Source of the DNA: Protula sp. h YS-2021
Taxonomy: Eukaryota > Annelida > Polychaeta > Sabellida > Serpulidae
Assembly (NCBI GenBank): GCA_949752745.1
Contig: OX457033.1
Coordinates: 18,515,907-18,579,906 of the forward strand
DNA: 64,000 bases
Direction: 5' to 3'
Numbering within the stretch: the first letter of the stretch is position 1; each line of letters opens with the position of its first letter. Under the pieces are notes generated by a model, which had not been told where the DNA came from, searched no databases, and was given only the letters and a program-made list of their open reading frames with translations. Of this stretch, positions 13,065 through 25,509 are shown one piece after another. Both the position numbers and the translations under genes were made by a program.

Positions 13065-16000
13065 CTGGGTATTGAAATTACTTACACTGATGTAATTTAA
13101 AAACGTAATGACAGATGTACATTCGTACATTTACAGAAGTATTCAACATAACAACACTGCAACAAAATAGATATTCGCTACAAGTATAAAAATAGATCCT
13201 ATAACAAACTATACAACAAGGATAATTTGTCAACATTCTGAAATCTCAGTGTTGCCCTGGTGTTAAATATCTTGCATGTATGTCCTATTCTAGCTAGGAG
13301 TAATGCACTCATGCAGCGTGGCATCAACATTATTAGTTAATCTCTTTTCCATTACGAAATCATGTGCCATTCCACAATCAATATGTATCTCGGTTCCGCA
13401 TGCCTATATGGCGGCGGCGTACCTGCTCAAATTGCACGATCGCACATGGTTCAAACGTTTTAAATATGTGTTATGTCAGTGGGCATACGCACTGCGACCT
13501 TGCCCAAATTTAGCCGCATGAGGGCGCACGAAGTCGTTCATGAATGGTCCTTTGTACTCTTGGGAGTGGGGGTGGTAAAATTGTCATCGGTGACTTGTAG
13601 ATCTTATTTTTTCTAAATGGAATAGCACAGCACACCATCGTACGCCCTCCGTTAAATCTATCGACTTCACGAACACAAGCTTTGCGAATCGTTCGTTGCC
13701 ATTCGATGACGGGGTCATTTCGCAACAACAAAATGCACAACATGACACTAAACGACGCCTCGAGGCTATTGGCAATCGACAAAATGATTGGTCCCCCATT
13801 CGTCGCCGTTTTGGTTTACATTGGTTTGAGCATTATTCGATGCTGGCGCAGCCAGTTTGGCAGAATCTTTATTCTGGGACGGTTGTTATGTATGGCTGAA
13901 GTCAGAATTACCCTTGGAGCGTCATTCGACAGCTCGATCTTGTCTGGTGTTATGCTTGATTGGCCTTTTTTCTTACGAGCACGTCTCTTGATAGAGTCGC
14001 TCTCAGCGTACTGGTGACTACTGTTTGTCACATGCCGGTATGGTGCATAACAATTGCTTACCAACTTTCATCTTCTTCAAATCTTGGCATAAAAGATTTT
14101 TTCAAATTTTGTTTACTGCCACTGATTTTGTCTTCACCGTCTCTGCAAATGCACTTGCATTAAAAGACTCAAAATCACGTGACCAATGGGCCATTTTGGA
14201 AAAGGTGGTAGACTGCAAGGTGTAAATTTCTTTGAAATCACTTTTGTGTATCGTGTCAAGCAAAATGTGACAGAGGGACATTTGATTTTGCAACCTATAC
14301 ACAACAATTTCATTGCTGTGCTTAATGCTGAGAAAGAAAATCAAAATTATTTATAATATAAAATACAAAGTAAATAAATAAATATAAATAAAAAATAATA
14401 AAAAAATAAATAAAATTATATAAAATTCACAACTTTGAGTAAGTGATCACAAGCACCCATTACAAATTATGTCTCAGTTGAACGACATTTATTAAATCAA
14501 GAAAATACCAGAAGTAGAAAACAAACTGGATTTGATATGTACTTTGAATACTGGAATATATTACCTGTTATGAGAAATTTTGGTTCAGAATGAGCAGCAT
14601 ATTCTGGTATGTCTACATAAGGCAGTTGTGAAATGCTGTTGTTTTTTCCTCGTTTAAAAGGCACATAATAGGCAAGAAATCTGGCAGGGCCAATGTCAGT
14701 AGGTGCCAACGTCTTGAAGACTTCATCGCGCGGGCCTCCATCCCCTGTGATTTATTCCACTGGCATTCAGTATTTAAATCACGTTAGCAATTGTATGCTA
14801 ATACAAGTAGGCTACTCTATATTAATGTGAAGCAGGATCAGTAAGTTGATATTCAAATTATATTAATATTTTGAAAGAAATACTTCATAGAAACGTTTTA
14901 ATATAGTTAATATTATAAGAAAACAGCATCTCATATTATTGCTACTATTTCGTACGCTATGTGGATGCCTTGCTAAACGAAATATTTAATACAATGTGAC
15001 ACAGCTCTTGCTTATAGAACATCACAATATCCAAAACCGTAAAGGGAATTATCACATGTGTCGTTTGCACTACGACACTACGTATTACAGCAGCAGACTT
15101 GCTCTTATCTCTCACATTTCATTTATATCTATAGTTTTCATACAATGCGGTCAACAACATTGAAACTTTAGTCCAAAGAAAAGAGTTCATCTATCAAGTT
15201 TTACACTGAATAATTTCTACATTGTTTCTGGCTTGCCATTGCGGATGAAAGAAACACGTAAAATGCCCTTCGCTAGTGTGATGGATCAACGTTGCATACA
15301 AAATGTTCGAATTGCGTAGTGTACGAAAGTGTTTTACGTAATGCCCGTGTAAGGTTGTTTATTTGAAGACACTGTGTCACGACATGGCATGTGAAACTAA
15401 CGATTACTATATGAGTAGAAACTGCTTGGGGAAATGGGAACTGCACTGCAACCTTCTCACTCACATCCAAAACATGGAATAAAATCCCTTGAGTAACAAA
15501 CAAATATCCTTCATAAAGAAATATTGTTGGATTAAAGCTAATGAATTACATTTACTTACCTATAATAATATACAGGTCTTTGAATGGAAACATTGTAAAG
15601 CTGAAGCGATCACTACCTCTGAGAGCACCAATGTGATTTACAATCATTACGTTCTTTGCTGCGAATCCGACTGGATCTTTGACGAATTCTGCCGCATTTC
15701 CTTATAACATAATAGAAAATGACGAACAATTTCTTCACCAATACGAACTGAGCAATGGAGGTTATGAATTATCAGCTGCTGTTTATTTAAACTTTAATAA
15801 GAACTGCATATTGAAAGGACATCACGCCAACGCCTTAATGATAATGATGCATATATTATTTAATAAAACACATATTCATAACTCCCAATAAATATGTGCA
15901 CTTGGTAAAACCAATTGTTAATGCTTTTTATTGTTTTGTAGGAAGTGTTGATTACAGTGAAGTAGTTTAGTAATTATAGTTCGTTTTATATTAGAATAAC

Positions 16001-19000
16001 ACAGATATGAAGCCTGTCGATTTCGGAATGAAAATGTCTGTGATATAACATATAGAGCAGTTGCAAATACTGGTGTTACCGAAATCATATCAAATAGTCT
16101 TGAGTGGATGCTTAACCTGGGATATCGCCCAGTTCCTCCTAAATATTGTAAAACAGTGAAACAACCCTTGTATCCATTTGCTCACATGTGATGGAACAAG
16201 TAAAATTTGCATAGCTAAACACTGAAATATGACGTAAATATGACGTTTAATCAGATGCATTGCCGGATGGATACATGGTGATTAAGTCTGGCCATGCGTG
16301 TGAAACAAGCGCGAAATTATATGCAATGTCAGGGTCAGGCGCAGTCCGCAAGAAGCGCCAGTTTCGTTTAACGTGGTTGTGTGTGTGGGTGGGGGGGGGG
16401 GCGGGTGTGGGGATAATTTTCATTCAGTACTTTGTGTTTTACACAAAAATTGGAGCTTGATTAAAAACACTCCTCACCCAAAATACTTGGCCGCAAAACT
16501 ATGCACAAACACTATTCAATTGTAAGTATTTGTCCAGTTTTCGTTCTTTAATTGTAGTCACGTGTGCAATCTAGCTGCACCTGCACTCGTGAATATGTAA
16601 TTCAGTAACAATGTGTGCTTTGTATATAATATTACACTCTGCATTCATGGGTTAAAATTTACAGGGTTCCGCATTTGATTATAAAAGCTTCTTAAAATGT
16701 GGCACTTCAAGTTCATCAACGTCAGTTTCATGGACATGCACGGTGACCAGTTTGTACATGATGTACCCCCTTTCCCAGGATGAGATGCTCTAGTATACAA
16801 TCGGTTTTGGTCTATTCATCATTAAGAAGGGGCATCGTTACACAAATAATAACAAAGTACCCTATATATTGTGTTCTTTTACTGGATGAAAGCATTACCA
16901 CATGCAAATGATTGTTTTCATTGTATATCTGTAGGAATAACTCATGGAACCATAAGTGGGGCAAAGAGGTCCAAGCAATTTTAAATCACATTGAATAGAG
17001 GACTATCGGCTGCAACACATGGCTCTTTGTATATTCACGCCACCACATTGTCCATTTACAGCTCAAACTCAAAAAGATGGTTGGAAATCTATGTTATTCT
17101 AAAATGAAACGAACAGTAGTAGAACATTATCTGGCCAAAACGATATATAGCACAAAAAAAGGAGTTCAATACATCACCTTCACACTGCCAGCTGCCTCCT
17201 GATAGTATATTCCCTCTCTTTACCCGCTGTGGTATAATGTCTGGCAAATATACAACACCATACCAAAATCAACGTTAGTAGTGAATCGTAAATGCTAAGA
17301 TCACAAAATCTTTTATTCTTGTAGCAAGTGCCATCATATTTGTCACAAATTACTATAAAATACATAAGAGAAAGTTTAATAAAAGAAGAGCATTATATTT
17401 TATTTTATGGTGCATAAAATTAAAACACAATATTGTCACACTGAATAAAAGTTTAGCATACCTGGTAGTTGTTTTAACTTCAGAATACCAGAACGATTTG
17501 CATCAAGTTTATCGCTGCAAAAAGAGTAAAGCCATGCTATTAAATATGAAATTAAGCGATAGCTATAATTTGAATTAATGAAACTCATAAAATCAACTTT
17601 ACTTGTAATAATAGATGACATCACATGCACTTAACGTTCTCGTTAATTCCGGGATCTATTTTCACTTTTTCAATGTAACGTCAGGTGTAAAGTAACATTT
17701 TGTTAAATGCAACCAAAAATTTTATCTTTTAATGATAATTATGATTGATAAAGGTACGAAATTACAACATAATTATATTAAAAAACATGACATATTTAAC
17801 TAAATTCTTACTTTAGAGCAATTGCGATTAGCCTTGAAAGTGCACCACGAAACTGAAACCAGCTGTTCTGATTCTTTGGTCTAATTATGACGTAAGGAAT
17901 ATAAGGAACATCAATCGGAACTTTCTGAAGATCAATTCTACGTATAATTATTCCTTTTCTGTGAAATCCAACAATCCTATCAAGACTATCAAAATTCTTT
18001 GCTCTGTCAGTGGTACAAGCTTTGCAAACTGTGGAAAAGAACAGAAACAGTAGAAAAATATGTTATATTATATCAGGTAAGTCTCATAAATCTTTGCTAC
18101 AGTCATACAAAGGTTATAAGCTGTGAGAAAGAACACAAGCAGTACAAAAACATATGAAAGGCTTAAACCATGAGTTTGGTGTCTGCTATGTTATAACCAT
18201 AGATGTAACAAATCCAAAAGCATTGAGATAAACTGGAAAAATAATGTAAATACTAATATAAAAGTTTAAAACACTTTTGTTTAAGTACATGTTTTCCAGT
18301 TGAAATGTTAACATTAAATGCTTGGCAAAAAAATTACTTTTCACCGACGAAAACATTACCAGAGCAGGAGCCTGTAGTACACAAGGTAGCCTCGCAAAAT
18401 ATCAAAATGACAGCAGTGACCGAAGGCAAAGAAATCACACGTTCATATTCTTCCCTTGTTTGTAGCAAAACCGGATTTTCGTCTGTTCCTTAAAAAGGAA
18501 ATAAAGTTATTAATGTGTAGATGTGCTCACGAAAGCATACTAAACAGAACATGGACTACATTGCTGTCATGATTGTGGTTTATTAGAACACGTCTTTCTT
18601 CAAGATATATATTAGTTGTTATATTGTGCAACTAAAGGAAATTATTTAAAAGTAAATTCAAGTCATACCTTAACGAAACCTTTTATCTTAAGAATTTGAA
18701 TTGTATGATTTTGAAACTTGCCATGTTTTAAAATATGGTTTTTACAGCCTGGTCTCTGATTATCCGTAGCATTGCAAATAAAGTCGAAGGCTTTCTTTGA
18801 TAATCTTAAACCACAGTTATCTTTCTTCTTTTTCCATCCGCTATCACACTACAATCACAGTAGTCGCAAAACAATGCAAACACAAAATTAAACATGACAG
18901 ATAATAGTCAGTCTCGTCTTTTTAAAAGAATGTAAAATGGTAAAATAGGATGCAACATAGTATTCCTGGCAATTGTCTATATCATTTTCGACGAAACACC

Positions 19001-22000
19001 ACATACATGCGCGAATAAATACAGCTATACATGCATATACATATGTACGACAAATCAATAAATTCAATTTTATAAACAATTTATTAGTGTCTTCTATTAC
19101 ATAGCTATGTTATTAAGCTATACGTTTACTTATTACCAAGGAAACAAGCAAACCTTTAGGATTGAACATAAGTGTGCTAATTGTAAAGTATTTATAGCCT
19201 TCAAGCACTGAAGATGAAGCCACTTAGAGAACTTCCAGGAATGAGGCCACTTACAGAACTACAAGTCCTGCAGGGCTACAAGTACTAAAGATACTTACAG
19301 GATTACAAATAATGAATCTACTAACAGAACTATAACTTCGGAAGTGACTTGCATGACTACGGTTCCTGAAGCGACTTACAGGACTACAAGTACAGAAGAT
19401 ACTTCCAGTGTTGCAATTAAGGAAAGTACTAACAGACCTGTAAGTACCGGAGCAACTTGCATGGCTTCCAGTCCTGAAGTCACTTATACAACTACTAATC
19501 TACAAACTAACAAACTACAACAAACTTCAAGACTGTATGTACTGAATAAAACTCTTACATACCTTCAAAGTGAGAGCAAAGATAGCACCGTTATCCATTG
19601 TGATAGCGGTCCCTGGAGAAAGCTTATTGTTGTTTGCTAATTCAACAACAGTTCCATTTGCTGTCATAAGACTGTCTCTGTCACCTGTTATTAGACAGAA
19701 GAGCACAAATGCATGTTTAACTAAAACCTGTATTTCGTTTTAAAATAACTTAATAAAATATTTGTCTTACAAATGTGATATAAACACATCTGTATGAATA
19801 TGTGACGTCACAAAGGCAGGACTATGACATGCAGACACGATTTAACCAGTGATATTAAAACAGAAAGTAAATCAAAATACATTACCTTTCTTCTTCGGGC
19901 ATGTTTCAGTACCACTGGCCTTGACACATGACATCTCTTCCTTGGTATACGGACTCCACATTACGTCAGTGGCAGAGGAAAAGCTCCTCCCACTTCCTGA
20001 AATAGTTAATATTAATTTACGTTGTTGTATTCTGTTAACGTTTGGAGTTACAACTAGTTGGTGATTCATATCAACGCAGCTTGATGTTAACAGTTGACGT
20101 TTGAAATTAATTTAACAGTAAAAAAATAAGAAAATTGCCATCTTAGTTAAACTATGTCCATTCGATAAAATCGGTAACTCTTTTGTAGCATTTTTTAAAC
20201 GATTGTGAAAGCCAATACTTTCTGCCTGTTACTTCTGGCATAGTAAATATTTATGTAGCTGATAACCTACTTATATACTTATAGGACTTATATAAAATGA
20301 TTTACCAATAAACGCCAGTGCAAAATTGTATTCTGGTCGCGTATTCTTTATCCATTCCGGGAGAGCTTTTGTGCGAGTGACCATCTCATTGCCCACCCTG
20401 AGCATTGGCAATTGTTTCTTTAAAATAGCAGAAATAAGCACAAAATTATACCTGAGAAAGAACAACGGTTATTGTTTATTAGATAATTAACAGATCAATC
20501 AAGACTTTATTACAACATTATCTTTATTAAAATATTTATTGTATGACTAAAATGATTAAAAAATTCCCTGCTATTTATTCGCTTTAAGTGTTAACAAAAT
20601 CACGAGATGATGCACTTATGCTTTGTAGCCGTCTGACTGCAGTAAAAATATCTGAAAATGGCATTTCCTGAGACAAAGTTGACACTTTTCACAACACCCC
20701 TTTCCTACGTAGCAGTTACATCATTGTGGGGGTGGGGGGAGGATTATTTTTCTAATTGCTTGTTTTACACTTTATGTACCACTTTTAAATTCCTGGGGAA
20801 TTTAACCCCTCCCCAACCTAGAATTGCACCCCGAGTATGTTGGCAGGGGAGGTTTGTTTGCAAGGAGGTTTTTAAGCACGGAGGTTTGTTTGCACGGGCG
20901 GTTTGTTTGTACGGAGGCTCGTTTGCAGGGAAGATTGTATGCAGGAGGTTCGTTTGCCAGGGAGGTTTGTTTGTACGGGAGGTTTGTTTGCACGGGGGTT
21001 TTATGCACAGGGGTTTCTTTTGCACGTGAGGTTCGTATGCAAGGAGGTTTTTTCACAGAAGGTTTGTTTGCACGGGAGGTTTGTATGCACGGAGATTTTG
21101 TTTTACGGGAGTTTTGTTTTTACAGGAGATTTGTTTTGTACAGGGGTTTGTTCGCATGGGAGGTTTGCTTGTACAGAGGTTTGTTTGCACGGAGGTTTGT
21201 TTGGTACGGGGGTTTGCTTGTGCCGGAGGTTTGTATGCACGAGGATTCGTTTGCACGGGAAGTTTTGTTTTTACGGGAGGTTTGTTTGCACGGGAGGTTT
21301 GTTTGCACGGAGGGTTTGTTTGCACGGGAGGTTTGTTTGTACGGGGGCTCGTTTGCAGGGAGGATTGTATGCAGGAAGGTTCGTTTGCCAGGGAGGTTTG
21401 TTTGTACGGGAGGTTTGTTTGCACGGAGGTTTGTTTGCATGGGAGGTTTGTTTGCACGGGAGGTTTGTTTGCACGGGAGGTTTGTTTGTACGGGGGCTCG
21501 TTTGCAGGGAGGATTGTATGCAGGAAGGTTCGTTTGCCAGGGAGGTTTGTTTGTACGGGAGGTTTGTTTGCACGGAGGTTTGTTTGCACGGGGGGTTTGT
21601 TTACACGGGAGGTTTGTTTGTACGGGGGCTCGTTTGCAGGGAGGATTGTATGCAGGAAGGTTCGTTTGCCAGGGAGGTTTGTTTGTACGGGAGGTTTGTT
21701 TGCACGGAGGTTTGTTTGCATGGGAGGTTTGTATGCATGGAGGTTTGTTTGTACTGGGGTTTGTTTGCACAGGAGATTTGTTTGCATGGGAGGTTTGTTT
21801 GTATGGGGATTTGTTTGCAACGAGGTTTCTTTAGATGGAGGTTTGTTTGCATGGGGTTCGTTTGCAGGGAGGTTTGTTTGCACGAAGGTTTGTTTGCACG
21901 GAGGTATATTTACACGTACCACCGACGCTTTGTGGATGTGTATGAAATACTTGAGTAAAACAGCGAAGCACTGTGATGTCATTACCTTAGATGTAGCATT

Positions 22001-22823
22001 ATACAAGCAATCAGCAAGGGTGAGAACAGCATTTCTGCATAAGAAAACGAAAACAAACGTGTTCTTATTTTGTTGATAGTTTTGGTCTAATATTTAATAT
22101 TTAACACCCAGAAGCGCTAGTATTTAATAATATACCATGGTTTTCTTCTATTTTTTTTTTTTTTGGCGCTCAGTTAAAATTAAATTTGTTTTGAAAACGC
22201 AGCGTACCATGCACTGACGACTTCTGACTTGAGTAAACTTTGCAGAGCTAAAGAATGTGCGAAAATTCCTTTTAAAAATCCTAAAAACACTGATACTAAT
22301 ATTTGAATGTGTTTAGGGTCATTTTTCACTTCTTTCTATAAATGTTAGCATCTCTTACAAGTTATAGGTGTTATCTGAATCAACCTGGGATTGCATATAC
22401 CTAAAATAGAAGGCATCGTTTGGGAAACAAAAGAGGAGGGGAAGAGTCATTTCTCAATAACTGAGAAAGTCAGATCTTACGCACTGAGATATTTTTAACT
22501 TTTAACAAATTAACATTACATTAAGAACATATTGGGATAATGACATTTTAGACACAGTGTCTTCAGACACTATCAAAGACACTCTCAAAGACACTAGTTA
22601 TCCTTAAGATGAATAAATAAACGCAGTCACAAATGAACTGAAATCACCGAGTTCCCTCAGCGTGATCTGAAATCTCTGAAACTGAGGATGTATTGAGAGA
22701 AGGCTACCTGGAGACGAGTGTTCCAGCACAGTGTGAAGAAGCGTTCCGATTGCTGTATAACTGTACGTTGGTAACTGCCTTGCATGTTGCCAGGGTTATC
22801 ATCAACAGAATCAGCCGATCCAT
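12658..22823 (-). CDS. secreted glycoprotein of unknown family, 12 exons, with an LSGC...His motif
   Basis: Assembled from splice sites and phase: 22823-22708, 20451-20306, 19996-19886, 19684-19563, 18848-18680 (or 18669), 18488-18360, 18028-17812, 17514-17462, 17240-17178, 15700-15560, 14744-14565, 13064-12658. All junction phases agree except exon 5 to 6, where frame is kept only with a weak donor at 18680 (GTTTCG) and not with the better one at 18669 (GTATGA). The product is about 617 residues. It has a signal peptide in exon 1, several N-glycosylation sequons and paired cysteines. Exon 8 holds an acidic DxNxSGxL stretch resembling an EF-hand loop. The final 135 residues include LSGC (Cys about 488) and a His 15 residues on. 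CNF1 uses Cys866/His881, also 15 apart, after the same LSGC-type motif; BLF1 shares LSGC. The catalytic reading is inference, and overall homology is not established. No disabling stop was seen. Confidence 0.72.
19200..19510 (+). repeat. degenerate minisatellite with Thr/Ser-rich frame
   Basis: Phrases such as GACTTACAGGACTACAAGTA recur at roughly 33-36 bp. On the plus strand, 19344-19500 reads as a Thr/Ser-rich mucin-like sequence. It lies in intron 4 of the minus-strand secreted gene. No start, splice or domain evidence supports a real gene, so it is treated as a repeat. Confidence 0.55.
20825..21915. repeat. 17-bp minisatellite in intron 1 of the secreted gene
   Basis: About 1.1 kb of GAGGTTTGTTTGCACGG-like units, 17 bp with 16-bp variants. 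Because 17 is not a multiple of 3, the units cycle through all frames and give spurious ORFs of 200-350 codons on both strands with a 17-residue period. A longer block containing GGGGGCTCGTTTGCAGGG followed by AGGATTGTATGCAGG recurs near 21342, 21490 and 21634, which shows higher-order duplication. Confidence 0.95.
22708..22823 (-). CDS. first coding exon (signal peptide) of the secreted gene
   Basis: ATG at 22823-22821, then a short basic residue and hydrophobic core (LILLMITLATC), typical of a signal peptide. About 22 residues follow, including an N-A-S sequon. The exon ends at a good donor, CCAG|GTAGCC, in phase 2. Exon 2 starts with one base, completing an Arg codon. The minisatellite separates this exon from exon 2. 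Confidence 0.75.
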
Positions 22824-24056
22824 GTTCCTACTATAACCTGCCAATGGATCAAATGTCAGAACCAATATATTACATTTAAAGTCTGTATTTGGTAGTTCTG
22901 TGTCTTTTTACTCAATTACCTCCTGTTTGAAATAGAAGCATGGCATATTCTAATTCAAACTTCAAACAGCAGTGGCAGAGACAGGTTTGGTCTAGAAGAG
23001 GGGGGGGGGGGGGCGATAGTGGTGAGGGAGGGCACTCACGTAACAACTTGGTGTCATGTGTGTTCATTACTTTCTGAAACGACCCCCCCCCCACTCCCCC
23101 CCCCCCCTCAAACGTGGAGTGCTAATTTTGAAATAATAACATCCTTTTAAACAAACGCGGAGATAAATTCCCAAATAACGCCCTTTGTGTTGGAAACGCG
23201 GAGTACTGAATGAAAACTGCCACACCACGTGGACCGTGTCTGGCCTCAAAATATGCCCCAGCTGGGTGTATAAAAATAAAACTGTGAAGTGAAGATTTAT
23301 CCCCAAAAAATTGCCAAAACCTGGTCAGCAAAGCTCTTATGTTTTTAGGAAAAAATACGTCGACTGCTGAGTCATTTTTTTTAATTAAGAGAAGGAATAA
23401 TACTGTTTTTTTCTTCCTGGTCTAACACTTAATGTGTCAGGTTTTTACAGGAAATACTGTTCAAACCCACCTTTTTGTTAATTTTGCTTTAAAATTCCTC
23501 CTTTTTCTTGATCTGTATGTCAGTATACTTTAGTGTTGCTTTGAAAATACATATTCGATTTTCAATATAATTATGAATTCGAAAAAAATACACCACTTAC
23601 TTTATCTATTCACAGTATTCACAATATTCACAATCTTTTATCCGCATTGTATATCTAATTTCGTTCATTGAAATATAATGCTACAGTGGAACTTTCGTTT
23701 ACAACTTAAACCGGATGTAAACTCGTCCTGCACAAGCATGAACTGCAGAACTTAATCTCAGTTTTCTTTCCTTAATTTTCACTTCAGCTCTGGAGGTCAC
23801 GATTTGTTAAGCGCGGCTTTTGTGCCTAGTCTTTTGTGACTAGCGTTGTGTACTTTATACACACAAAAGCCCGAATGACAACATTCATATATTTAGACTT
23901 ACACGCAGCCAAAAAAAAAACTATCTCTCAGTATTTGCAATAGGAGAAATAAGTCAAGGTCTTTATTTGGACCCAATGGCAGTTGAGGAGCCTTCGTAAC
24001 TGGAAAGTGTTCCTGTGCATACCTCCTGATTCACTGCGGGGCCATCCATAAAGTAG
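22824..24056. other. upstream region of the secreted gene
   Basis: No coding exon recognised. Long poly-G and poly-C runs occur at about 23000-23015 and 23081-23108. The promoter of the minus-strand gene should lie here, but no clear TATA box or initiator was identified. Confidence 0.4.
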
Positions 24057-24059
24057 ATG

Positions 24060-24225
24060 CGCGGCGGGGGGGGGGGGGGGTGGGGGAGGTGGGAAGGAGG
24101 GGGACAGGTGGGAGCAGGACAGATCTGTGTGTATGCATGTGTGTTCGCACGTGTGTATGTGTGTTTATATGTGTGTATGTGTATATATGTGTGTGTATGT
24201 ATGTGTATGTGTGCGTGTGCTCCTG
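24060..24225. repeat. poly-G / purine run and (GTGTAT)n microsatellite
   Basis: An 18-base G run grades into GGGA-rich purine sequence, then an irregular GTGT/GTAT tract to about 24222. Open frames on both strands through it are low-complexity artefacts. Confidence 0.85.
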
Positions 24226-24649
24226 TCTTCACGGCGAAGTCAGAGCCTGTGGTCGTAAGCTCAAAGTGAAACTGGAGCTTTTTTGTGAAACCGGACCCAA
24301 AACCCAGGGTCTACATTCAAAAACCGAGTTATGATAACCATGATTTATATTGAGAGATGGGCTTTCATATGAGAGGGGTGTCCAGAAACGCCTGGTGTAT
24401 TTTTGGGGCAAAATTTTGGTTTTTTTTAGTTTATACACTTCCCAATAGGGGGAGACCCACCGTGAGCGAGCACATGGCAGGTTAATTAAAACTTGGCCAA
24501 TCAAGTGGTTTCCACATGGTTTGAGCCTATTTTCTCGACCAATGAATGAAGAACACTTGAAAAAGCACGTGTTGGGCGACTTCATGAGATATGGGGGGTG
24601 TCACCTTTTTTGTTTACAAAATTTTCCAAGTCCTAGCAGCTTGTTATCC

Positions 24650-25160
24650 CTGTAGCAGCTCATAAACGTATAGCAAAGTGATAAATGGTGTTTATTTTTC
24701 TGTAAAACAGTGTTTTTTTACAACCTTTTACTTGGTTTATACAAAAGCATATTTTACAATAGTTACATTCAAGGCTTTCACCCACATTGGGAAATGTCCG
24801 TTTTCACGGTGTGTGTGTACCTTTTCTATAACTTTGCATTGTCCTCCTTTTTAAACTTCAAATTATCAACAGCTTAAGCTATTTCCATTGTACTTTCTTT
24901 TACAATATATGTTAAAAATATTATTTTATCTCCATTAGAATTAGCTGTGTTTGGCGGTAATTTTTCTTGGAATTTACTTTTTGTGTTTGAACTGATGATG
25001 GATCCAAAAATGCTTGACTGACGGCATTAATTGTCCTTTATGTAAGTGCCGATCTGAATATATTTTTAGGTTAATGTTTTAACTTGATTTGTTTTAACGG
25101 TTTCAAACTGTGAACTTTACTTTCTCTTTATTCGAGTAGTGATTTTTAAACACTGATATT
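24650..25160 (+). repeat. diverged edge copy of the 927-bp satellite
   Basis: Phrases such as TCTCCATTAGAATTAGCTGTGTTT, followed by a Gln/Met-like GATGGATCC phrase, align in order with the TTAAAATTAGCTGTATTT...GATGGGCCC part of the main unit. Divergence is much greater than among inner copies, as expected at an array edge. Confidence 0.6.
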
Positions 25161-25207
25161 AAATACCACTGTGTTCATACCTGTTTGGTATGCACACAGT
25201 GGTATTT
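25161..25207. repeat. hairpin of about 20-bp arms, also present in the inverted arm
   Basis: Arms AAATACCACTGTGT..CATACC and GGTATG..ACACAGTGGTATTT surround a 5-base loop. A second copy lies at 60652-60698 in opposite orientation, with matched changes in both arms. Confidence 0.85.
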
Positions 25208-25509
25208 TTTTTGTCAATGTATGGTGGCTGGATTCGACTGAATTTTAAATTCCTCTAATGATTTCTAGAGGAGTGTGGATACACCTCAAAACATGAAGAG
25301 AAATGGCTTGCGTTTCTCATAGATTGCTCTTTTTCGCCTGAAACTGCGGTCCTTATAATTAAACATTTATTTTCTTTTGTCTCTATTTCTCTTAGCTCAG
25401 TTTGTCCGTAAATTTGGTTAGAATTGCTTTGCTTTTTTTTTCAATGATAGATCTAATATCGCTTGTATGACTGCCTTAATTTTTTTTGTACTTAAATATT
25501 AAACATTCG

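Noticed and set aside
13510..14064. Several overlapping 66-111 codon ORFs on both strands in the last intron of the secreted gene.
   Set aside because: I considered a transposase fragment, but no catalytic motif, inverted ends or splice sites were visible.
20765..22076. ORFs of up to 351 codons on both strands.
   Set aside because: They come from a stop-poor 17-bp minisatellite read in several frames. No start context, splice sites or domain.
24229..24585. 118-codon minus-strand ORF.
   Set aside because: No recognisable domain; adjoins low-complexity sequence and the satellite edge.
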